Source: Streptomyces sp. TN58
Lineage (GTDB): Bacteria > Actinomycetota > Actinomycetes > Streptomycetales > Streptomycetaceae
DNA: 64,000 nucleotides
Reading direction: 5' to 3'
NCBI RefSeq assembly: GCF_001941845.1
Contig: NZ_CP018870.1
Coordinates: 2,139,001-2,203,000 of the forward strand
The notes beneath the pieces are model-generated. The model had not been told where the DNA came from. It saw nothing but the letters and a program-made list of their open reading frames with translations, and ran no database searches. Within the stretch, counting starts at the first letter, position 1, and each line of letters begins with the position of its first letter. A program made the translations under genes and the position numbers. Shown one piece after another: positions 42,052 to 49,208 of this stretch.

Positions 42052-42586
42052 CCGGCGGTCCGAGCCGAAGCCCCACCCTCGACCGGCCCCTGACCGGACC
42101 CCGGAGCCCGAACCGGACCCGGAACCCGATCCCGAGCCGCATCCTGAACCGGAGCCCTCCCCGGAAACCGCGCCGGAGCCCGAATCAGCCACGTCGGGTA
42201 TGGAGTTGGAGGCGCGCGAACTCCTGGCCCGGCTGCGGCTGCGCGATCCGCGGCTGCTGTTGTCCGAGCGCGACACGGTACGGCTGGCGCCCGCAGCGGC
42301 CGAGTGGCTGGAGCGCGGGCTGACCCCGAGCGCCGTCGTAGCGGCCCTCACGCGCTCGCTTCCCACGGTGCCGATCCACTCGCCCGCCGCGCTGCTCGCC
42401 CACCGCCTACGGGACCTTCTCCCGCCCCGCCTGGCGGACGCGCAGGCACCCCCGCCGACGGGCCCGGACCGCACCGTCCACCCCCTCCGCACCTGCGACG
42501 GCTGCGACCTCGCCTTCCGCTCCCCCACCCCCGGCCTCTGCCTCAACTGCGCCCCACCCCCGACGGCGACCACCGCCGCCGCCTGA
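42052..42586 (+). pseudogene. helix-turn-helix-type protein, 5' end missing
   Basis: A Pro/Glu-rich linker (PEPEPDPEPDPEPHPEPEP) leads into ELLARLRLRDPRLLLSERD, AAAEWLERGLTPSAVVAALT and a closing CDGCDLAFRSPTPGLCLNC. This is how the C-terminal part of a common Streptomyces DNA-binding protein reads (recalled); the N-terminal DNA-binding half is not present upstream. ATG 42199 might start a small product. It is head-to-head with the truncated GNAT, as if one deletion removed both 5' halves. Confidence 0.5.
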
Positions 42587-42719
42587 GCCGCGTCGCGGGC
42601 TGTGGCGGCTAGAACGCATTCGCGACGTACCATCCCTGCACGGTTCTCCGGCCGATGCTTCCCAACCTCCGCAGTGGCGTGGTCGGACGGAGACATCCCT
42701 GTGGAGGGGGCAGAGGGCG

Positions 42720-43289
42720 ATGAGGGTGACTGAGAGTTGGTCGCGTGTGATGGGTCTTCTTCGGGAGCACGCGCCGGCCGATCACGCGGATCTGCCAGGG
42801 CCCGCTACGGAGCAGATGCTCGCGGCAGCCGAGGAGCGGATGGGGATCTCCCTGCACGGGGACCTGCGGACGTGGCTGTTGCAGAACAATCTGGATCTGC
42901 CGGAGGAGGATTTCGACGACGACGTGATGTGCTGCGGCTTCGACGGGTTCCCCGACGAGGGAAGCTTCTTTCTGGGCCTCCGGGCGATGGAGAGGCTCTA
43001 CGCGAACCGCTCCACGTCCTGTGGATTCGACCCGCCGGACCAGCCTGACCACCCGTTCTGGCGTAACGAGTGGATCCCGTTCCTGTCGGACCAGGACGGC
43101 TGGACGGGAAAGTTCATCGATGTGCGAGACGGGCGCGTCGGCAGATGGTTCGTGGGAGGCCCCACGGTTACGGGCGAGTACGAGTCGATGGCCCGGTATT
43201 TCGACTCCGTGGCGGAGACGCTGGCGAGGATCGCCGAGGGAAGCTTCCCGGTCTGCCGGTTCACCGAAGGTCGACTTGTCTGGTCGTGA
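42720..43289 (+). CDS. SMI1/KNR4 (SUKH) family protein, probable immunity protein
   Basis: A 189-residue acidic protein with the SUKH pattern: LPGPATEQMLAAAEERMGISL (about residues 24-44), LRTWLLQNN, then WIPFLSDQDGWTGKFIDVRDG and GGPTVTGEYESMARYFD. SUKH proteins commonly neutralise nuclease-type polymorphic toxins. No toxin gene lies beside it; instead there are truncated genes and a transposase fragment, so it may be an orphan left after loss of the toxin. Confidence 0.8.
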   Translation: MRVTESWSRVMGLLREHAPADHADLPGPATEQMLAAAEERMGISLHGDLRTWLLQNNLDLPEEDFDDDVMCCGFDGFPDEGSFFLGLRAMERLYANRSTSCGFDPPDQPDHPFWRNEWIPFLSDQDGWTGKFIDVRDGRVGRWFVGGPTVTGEYESMARYFDSVAETLARIAEGSFPVCRFTEGRLVWS

Positions 43290-43455
43290 GACCGCAGCAG
43301 ACCGGGTGCCCGGCGGGACAGGTGATCGACGACGGCCGTGACGTACGGCGTGGGCGCTGCCGGCGGATATGCCGAAGCCGGCGGCGATCGGCGTGAGCGT
43401 GCTGTGCCGGCGCAGGTGAACCAGGCCGACGCGGCGCGCGCTGGGCAGGCGACAT
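43288..43455 (-). pseudogene. transposase fragment (IS5-like), frameshifted
   Basis: On the minus strand RVGLVHLRRHSTLTPIAAGF-GISAGSAHA is followed, after a single-base shift, by YVTAVVDHLSRRAPGLLRS. The pair recreates the N-terminal helix-turn-helix region of IS5-type DDE transposases (pattern AAGFGVSxGTAHxYVT). The catalytic domain is gone. It fills the space between the SUKH gene and a membrane protein gene. Confidence 0.6.
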
Positions 43456-43458
43456 TCC

Positions 43459-44037
43459 CTAGAGGGACTGGTCGGCGGCCCGGTCCAGGAAGGTCTGCAG
43501 GGCAGCCAGCTGCGCCCGTACCGCCTCGGCGAACTCGGCGTCGGCCTTCGCCACGTCGACGCCCTCGGGGCCCTTGGCGTACCAGTCCGTCGCCAGCTCC
43601 CCCACCCGCCCGGAGCGGGTGTCGATCGCCGCCAGGTCCCGTCGCCCGTCGGGCGGTGCCACGAGGCGCGCCGTCGTGACGGCCCGGGCGAGGTCCGTGT
43701 TGGCCGGTGCGTATCCGTTCTCGAACTGGCGCCGTCTCTCCTGCGGCGTCTTGACGGGGTCGAGGCTGACGCTCAGCAGCTGGGTGGACTGCTGCACGTA
43801 CGTGTTGACGGCCCCCGCGAGTTCCACGTAGGCGGCCCGGCGGATGTCCGAACGGCGGGCGTGGGCCTCCTCGCGGCGGGTGTCCTTGGCCTCGAAGTAG
43901 GCGAGCGTGCTTCCCGTCAGACCGGCCAGGGCGCCGATCAGCGCTCCCGCGAGTGCGGCGGTCGTGGCGCTCCCCCGCCCCGGTCGGCCGCCCGTACCGT
44001 CGCCGCCGGCCTGGTCCTTCTTCTCCGTCTCCGTCAT
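43459..44037 (-). CDS. single-span membrane protein of unknown function
   Basis: A 192-residue protein with one membrane helix (about residues 25-47, ATTAALAGALIGALAGLTGS) followed by a charged, probably helical region (EAKDTRREEAHARRSDIRRA) typical of coiled-coil membrane proteins. ATG 44037 starts MTETEKKDQAGG. No catalytic motif. Its stop abuts the transposase remnant. Confidence 0.7.
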   Translation of the reverse strand: MTETEKKDQAGGDGTGGRPGRGSATTAALAGALIGALAGLTGSTLAYFEAKDTRREEAHARRSDIRRAAYVELAGAVNTYVQQSTQLLSVSLDPVKTPQERRRQFENGYAPANTDLARAVTTARLVAPPDGRRDLAAIDTRSGRVGELATDWYAKGPEGVDVAKADAEFAEAVRAQLAALQTFLDRAADQSL

Positions 44038-44684
44038 GCAGTACCCGTACCGCGGCCGGAGCGGCCCGGCACCTGCAACCACCTGTAGGCACGAACACGA
44101 ACACGACCGCATGGGGCTGCCCGGAGGGAATTGGCGCGGAGGGACACGACCGCCCGCCGTCCTGATCCCTTTCCGCCTCGGCAATTCCTCCGAATGGGTC
44201 GCGGATAATGCGGGCAGGTTCTCGCCGACCCCCGCCGGCCCCCGCACCGTGGCCCCACACCGAGCCCCCTCGCGGCGCGGGCCCCGACGCCGCGAACCGG
44301 GAGCCGGTTGCGTGACATGCGTCACGGCGGGAACTTCGGCATCGGACGACCTTCCGGGCGCGCCAGCCCGTCGACATTTCGATATTTGTCCGTTTTGGAT
44401 TCGACATTCCCCTCTCCTGCGGGAACGGAATCGCCGCTACCGCCTTACTCGTCCCCTACTTCCCAGGTCACGGCTACTCCTGAAAACACATCACATGGTT
44501 GTGCAAGTGACCTGATCGTGACCATGCACGATCAACGGCCGGTTTCAAGCCGCGAGCCAAATGCTTCGGGTGAGCGCGAAACGGAAACTTGCCAGGCCAA
44601 TGGCGGGCTTCTAAGAATGTCGACCATTCCGGCGTCCCGCAGTTCCGGCGCCGGAGGCTTCGCGATCACCGAATGAGGTCACGC
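44038..44684. other. long intergenic region before the CAP-domain gene
   Basis: About 650 bp with lower GC than the surroundings near 44390-44600. An inverted repeat GATCGTG / CACGATC (44514-44533, 6-nt spacer) could be an operator or leader hairpin. The length suggests a long leader for the secreted CAP protein. I could not match it to a known riboswitch by eye, and see no gene in it. Confidence 0.4.
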
Positions 44685-45461
44685 ATGCAGAAGCATCGGA
44701 AGAAGAAGCAGTACCGGAAAATAGTCATCGGGGTCAGCGCTCTGGGAATCGTGGGCGTTCCCACGGCCGCCATGGCCTGCTACGACTCGTACGGCGGCGG
44801 CGACGACACCCGCCGGACGCGTACCGTGAGCCACCAGGCGCAGCGCCCGTGGCAGTACGTCCCCACCGCCGTCCCGAGCACCTCGGTGCCGGTGGACGTC
44901 GCGACGACGCCGAGCGGCACCCCGGCGCCCGAGCAGCCGGCCGCGGAGCCCTCCGAGCCCGCCGCCCAGCCCTCGCAGGCCCAGCCGCAGCCCGTGAAGC
45001 CGCAGCCCGCGAAGCCGCCGGTCACCACGAAGCCGCAGGCGCCCCGGCCGCCGCAGACCTCGCCCGCGCCCGCGCCGACGGCCTCGGGGGCCGTCGCCGC
45101 CGTCCTGGCCCTGGTCAACCAGGAGCGCGCTGCCGCCGGATGCCCCGCAGTGACGCTGAACGCCAAGCTCACGAAGGCCGCGCAGGACCACAGCGCGGAC
45201 ATGGCCGCCACCCGCAACATGTCCCACACCGGCTCCGACGGCTCGGACCCGGGCGCGCGCATCACCCGCGCCGGCTACGCGTGGCGCACATACGGCGAGA
45301 ACGTCGCCTACGGCTACAGCACGCCCGAGAAGGTCATGGAGGGCTGGATGAACAGCCCCGGCCACCGCGAGAACATCCTGAACTGCTCCTTCAAGGAGAT
45401 CGGCATCGGCCTGGCCCAGCCGAACAACTACTGGACCCAGGCCTTCGGCACCGCCCGCTGA
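44685..45461 (+). CDS. secreted CAP-domain (SCP/PR1-like) protein
   Basis: A 258-residue exported protein. Lys-rich N-terminus and signal helix (IVIGVSALGIVGVPTAAMA), then a Pro/Gln/Ala-rich linker to about residue 135, then a CAP domain: ALVNQERAAAGCPAVTLN, MSHTGSDGSDPGARI, GYAWRTYGENVAYGY, MNSPGHRENILN. The active-site-like His and Glu positions (SHT, GEN, GHRENIL) are intact. Family roles include lipid or glycan binding at the cell surface. ATG 44685 is chosen for GAGG 7 nt upstream. Confidence 0.88.
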   Translation: MQKHRKKKQYRKIVIGVSALGIVGVPTAAMACYDSYGGGDDTRRTRTVSHQAQRPWQYVPTAVPSTSVPVDVATTPSGTPAPEQPAAEPSEPAAQPSQAQPQPVKPQPAKPPVTTKPQAPRPPQTSPAPAPTASGAVAAVLALVNQERAAAGCPAVTLNAKLTKAAQDHSADMAATRNMSHTGSDGSDPGARITRAGYAWRTYGENVAYGYSTPEKVMEGWMNSPGHRENILNCSFKEIGIGLAQPNNYWTQAFGTAR

Positions 45462-45472
45462 CGCCCCCACCA

Positions 45473-45524
45473 CCCCGTGGCAGCGGGCCGCGAACCCCAG
45501 GGTCCGCGGCCCGCTGCCACGGGG
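45473..45524. terminator. strong bidirectional terminator
   Basis: A 20-bp perfect stem (45473-45492 with 45505-45524, starting CCCCGTGGCAGCGGGCC) and a 12-nt loop directly after the CAP gene and before the convergent small gene. Confidence 0.85.
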
Positions 45525-45555
45525 CGGCCGGTCCGGGCCCGGCCAGGCCAGCGCC

Positions 45556-45786
45556 TCAGAGCCGGTACGCCACGCCGCGCCAGGTCCACCCCGCGCCGAG
45601 CACCGTGTCCCTCAGCGGGTTCTTCATGTCCCGTGAGTCGAAGCGGAACGTTTCGACCTTCCGCCGCCGGCCGTCGGACCCCTTCTCGTACGTCCACTCC
45701 CGGGAGACCGTCATGGACGGCCCGGAGCCGGACGCACGCGTCACGGCCAGCCGGGTGCCCGTGTACTTGTCCCAGAGACGCCCCAC
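45556..45786 (-). CDS. small protein, likely internally deleted family member
   Basis: A 76-residue protein: LWDKYTGTR at the start and TVSREWTYEKGSDGRRRKVE...FRFDS...GAGWTWRGVAY at the end. Both ends recall a Streptomyces family of about 165 residues (recalled) in which they are separated by roughly 90 residues, so this copy seems to lack its middle. GTG 45786 follows GAGG closely. Function unknown. Confidence 0.5.
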   Translation of the reverse strand: MGRLWDKYTGTRLAVTRASGSGPSMTVSREWTYEKGSDGRRRKVETFRFDSRDMKNPLRDTVLGAGWTWRGVAYRL

Positions 45787-45793
45787 CCTCAGC

Positions 45794-45930
45794 TTCCTTC
45801 CTCATTGTCCGGACGCACCGAGCGGACGAAGTCCGGGAATTGCTCCAGGGCTTCGTCGTGCTGTGCGACGGTGGCGGTCAGGGCCGGCCGGATCAACGCC
45901 CGCTCCGGCGACGGCCGGGAAGCGTGTGCA
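45794..45930 (-). pseudogene. possible 3' remnant of a lost gene
   Basis: The minus strand reads ALIRPALTATVAQHDEALEQ then FPDFVRSVRPDNEEGS and a stop. The composition is protein-like, unlike shadow frames, but there is no normal start because glnE ends only a few bases upstream. Only a TTG could initiate a product of about 36 residues. Confidence 0.3.
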
Positions 45931-45939
45931 TGATGCCGG

Positions 45940-48927
45940 TCAGCCTCCGTAGAACAGCTCCTCGACGACCGCGCGGGCGCGGCGCGTGATGCGGCGGTAG
46001 TCGTCCAGCAGCTCGCCGACCGTGCCTTCGGCGTAGCCGAGGTAGCGGCCCACCGCTCCCAGTTCGCGGGCCTCGGACGGGAAGGTGTCCCCGGCGCGGC
46101 CCCGCACCAGCATCACGGCGTTGCGGACCCTGGTCGCCAGGACCCAGGCCTCGTCCAGGATCTGCGCCTCGTCGGTCGGGATCAGCCCGGCCGCGTGGGC
46201 GGCCGCCAGGGCTTCGCGGGTACGGGTCGTCCGCAGGCCCGGTTCGGCCCAGGCGTGCCGCATCTGGATCAGCTGCACGGTCCACTCGACGTCGCTGAGT
46301 CCGCCGCGGCCCAGCTTGGTGTGCAGGGTCGGGTCGGCGCCGCGAGGCAGCCGCTCCGACTCCATCCGCGCCTTCAGCCGGCGGATCTCCCGTACGGCGT
46401 CCTCGCCCAGCCCCTCGGCCGGATAGCGCAGCGGGTCGATCAGCTCGATGAAGCGGCGGCCCAGCTCCTCCTCGCCCGCCACCGGCTCGGCCCGCAGCAG
46501 CGCCTGGCTCTCCCAGGTCAGTGACCAGCGCCGGTAGTAGGCGGCGTACGAGGCCAGGGTGCGCACCAGCGGGCCTGAGCGGCCCTCGGGGCGCAGGTCG
46601 GCGTCGATGAGGAGCGGCGGGTCGGCGGTGGGCAGCTGGAGCAGCCTGCGCATCTCGGCGACGACGGTCTGGGCGGCCTTGGCCGCGTCCTGTTCGTCGA
46701 CGCCCTCGCGGGGTTCGTGGACGAAGAGGACGTCGGCGTCGGATCCGTAGCCGAGCTCGTGGCCGCCGAAGCGGCCGACGCCGATGACGGCGAAGCGGGT
46801 GGGCAGGGTGTCGCCGAAGTGCGACTGGACGGCGGCGCGCAGGGCGCCCGCGATGGTCGCCGCGGTGAGGTCGGAGACGGCCCCGCCGACCCGGTCGACC
46901 AGGGCTCCGTGGTCCTCCTCGGCCGGGCTGTCCTCCGTACCGTAGGAGCCGATGATGTCGGCCGCGGCGGTACGGAACAGCTCGCGGCGGCGGACGCCTC
47001 GGGCGGCGGCGACGGCGGTCTCCGGGTTCTCGGCGCGGCCGACGGCTGCCAGGACCTCCTGGACCAGGGCCTCGTGGCTGCGGGGCGCCAGGCCCTCGGG
47101 ATCGCCGAGCAGGGCCACCGCCTCGGGGGCCCGCATCAGCAGGTCGGGGGCGAGGCGGCCGGCGGACAGTACGCGGGCCAGGTTCTCGGCGGCGGCGCCC
47201 TCGTCGCGCAGCAGGCGCAGGTACCAGGGGGTCTTGCCGAGGGCGTCGGAGACCTTGCGGAAGTTCAGCAGGCCGGCGTCCGGGTCGGCGGAGTCGGCGA
47301 ACCAGCCGAGCATCACCGGCAGCAGGGTCCGCTGGATGGCGGCCTTGCGGGTCACGCCTGAGGCCAGGGCTTCCAGGTGGCGCAGCGCGGAGGCGGGGTC
47401 GGCGTAGCCGAGGGCTTCGAGGCGCTGGCCGGCGGCACGCGGGGAGAGCCGGGTCTCGCCGGGGGCGAGCTGGGCGACGGCGTCGAGGAGCGGCCGGTAG
47501 AAGAGCTTCTCGTGGAGGCGGCGTACCACGGAGGCGTGTCGGCGCCAGGCCTTGTTGAGCTCGGCGACGGGTTCGGTGCGCAGGCCCATGGAGCGGCCCA
47601 GGCGCCGCAGGTCGCTCTCGTCCTCGGGCACGAGGTGGGTGCGGCGCAGCCGGTAGAGCTGGATGCGGTGCTCCATGGCGCGCAGGAAGCGGTACGCGTC
47701 GTGCAGCTGGGCGGCGTCGGAGCGGCCGACGTAGCCGCCGGCGGCGAGGGCGTGGAGGGCGTCGAGGGTGGTGCCGGAGTGCAGGGTGGCGTCACTGCGG
47801 CCGTGGACGAGCTGGAGGAGCTGGACGGCGAACTCGACGTCGCGCAGGCCGCCCGGGCCTAGCTTGAGTTCGCGGTCGACCTGCGCGGCGGGGATGTTGT
47901 CGACGACACGGCGGCGCATCTTCTGGACGTCGGGGACGAAGTTCTCACGTTCGGCCGCCTGCCAGACCAGGGGCGTTATGGCGTCGACGTAGTCGGCGCC
48001 CAGGGCCGCGTCGCCGGCGACGGCGCGGGCCTTGAGGAGGGCCTGGAACTCCCAGGTCTTGGCCCAGCGCTGGTAGTAGGCCAGGTGGGAGGCGAGGGTG
48101 CGGACGAGGGGGCCGTTGCGGCCTTCGGGGCGGAGGTTGGCGTCGACGGGCCAGATGGTGCCCTCGACGGTGGTCTCGGAGCAGATCCGCATCAGGTGGG
48201 AGGCGAGGCGGGTGGCGGCCTGGAGGGCCTTGCCCTCGTCGGCTCCCTTGACGGCGTCGCCGACGAAGATGACGTCGACGTCGGAGACGTAGTTGAGCTC
48301 GTTGCCGCCGCACTTGCCCATCGCGATGACGGCGAGGCGGCAGAGCGCCGCGTCCTCGGGGGCGGCTGCGGAGGCGATGCGCAGGGCCGCGCGGAGGGTC
48401 GCGGTGGCGAGGTCGGCGAGCTCGGCGGCGGTCTGGGCGACGTCGATGGTGCCGCAGACGTCGCGGGCCGCGATGGAGAGCAGGCAGCGGCGGTAGGAGA
48501 CGCGCAGGGCGACGGGGTCGTGGGCGTCCGCGAGGCCGCGCTCGAACTCGGGGAGCCCGGGGTGCAGGTCGGCCGCCTCGTACGTGACGAGGCCGAGCCA
48601 GTCGCGGGGGTGGCGGGCGAGGTGGTCGCCCAGGGCCTCGGAGGCGCCGAGTACGCCGAGGAGCCGGTCGCGCAGCGGTTTGGCGCTGACGAGGGTGTCG
48701 AGGAGCCCGGGGAGTTCGCCGGACGGCTGCGCCTCGGCGAGCCGGACCAGCCCGCGCAGGGCCAGGTCCGGATCGGCGGTCGCCCCGAGGGCGTCGAGCA
48801 GCACGGGATCGGCTCGGACGGCGGCGAGCGCGTCGGAGTCGAGCAGCCGGGCGGCCGCGGAGGGGTCGGTGAAACCGCTGCGGAGCAGCCGGATGAAGGT
48901 GCTGCTCCTGCGTCCCGGGACCGTCAT
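45940..48927 (-). CDS. glnE: bifunctional glutamine synthetase adenylyltransferase/deadenylylase
   Basis: A 995-residue protein with two nucleotidyltransferase domains: MGKCGGNELNYVSDVDVIF about residue 203 (deadenylylation side) and VGRFGGHELGYGSDADVLF about residue 713 (adenylylation side), each with the metal-binding SDxD. It switches GSI (GlnA) off and on by modifying a Tyr. The GlnA target is not in this window; GlnA2 at 59846-61207 lacks that Tyr. GGGAGG precedes ATG 48927. Confidence 0.97.
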   Translation of the reverse strand: MTVPGRRSSTFIRLLRSGFTDPSAAARLLDSDALAAVRADPVLLDALGATADPDLALRGLVRLAEAQPSGELPGLLDTLVSAKPLRDRLLGVLGASEALGDHLARHPRDWLGLVTYEAADLHPGLPEFERGLADAHDPVALRVSYRRCLLSIAARDVCGTIDVAQTAAELADLATATLRAALRIASAAAPEDAALCRLAVIAMGKCGGNELNYVSDVDVIFVGDAVKGADEGKALQAATRLASHLMRICSETTVEGTIWPVDANLRPEGRNGPLVRTLASHLAYYQRWAKTWEFQALLKARAVAGDAALGADYVDAITPLVWQAAERENFVPDVQKMRRRVVDNIPAAQVDRELKLGPGGLRDVEFAVQLLQLVHGRSDATLHSGTTLDALHALAAGGYVGRSDAAQLHDAYRFLRAMEHRIQLYRLRRTHLVPEDESDLRRLGRSMGLRTEPVAELNKAWRRHASVVRRLHEKLFYRPLLDAVAQLAPGETRLSPRAAGQRLEALGYADPASALRHLEALASGVTRKAAIQRTLLPVMLGWFADSADPDAGLLNFRKVSDALGKTPWYLRLLRDEGAAAENLARVLSAGRLAPDLLMRAPEAVALLGDPEGLAPRSHEALVQEVLAAVGRAENPETAVAAARGVRRRELFRTAAADIIGSYGTEDSPAEEDHGALVDRVGGAVSDLTAATIAGALRAAVQSHFGDTLPTRFAVIGVGRFGGHELGYGSDADVLFVHEPREGVDEQDAAKAAQTVVAEMRRLLQLPTADPPLLIDADLRPEGRSGPLVRTLASYAAYYRRWSLTWESQALLRAEPVAGEEELGRRFIELIDPLRYPAEGLGEDAVREIRRLKARMESERLPRGADPTLHTKLGRGGLSDVEWTVQLIQMRHAWAEPGLRTTRTREALAAAHAAGLIPTDEAQILDEAWVLATRVRNAVMLVRGRAGDTFPSEARELGAVGRYLGYAEGTVGELLDDYRRITRRARAVVEELFYGG

Positions 48928-49208
48928 CCCGCCGCCTCCCGCGGTCGTCTCTGCCACTGCCTCGGCCCTGCGTCGCACGGCCCTGACCTGCCTGGGTCGA
49001 GCCTACGGGCTGTCGGCGCGAAGCTCACCGGGCCACGGCGCCCGGCACGACACCTCGCCGGGTTGCCGGGTTGCAGGGTTGCCGGACCGCGTACGTACGG
49101 GCGGAGCCTTCGGCTCACCCCGACGTACCATGGCACGCATTATCGGATTATCTGAATACTTAACGCGAGATGGGGCTCGCTCCCCGCCGACCGGCCACGA
49201 GGAGCCCC

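Noticed and set aside
44540..44684. c-di-AMP (ydaO-type) riboswitch before the CAP gene
   Set aside because: Considered because such leaders precede wall-protein genes in Streptomyces, but I could not match the conserved core by eye.
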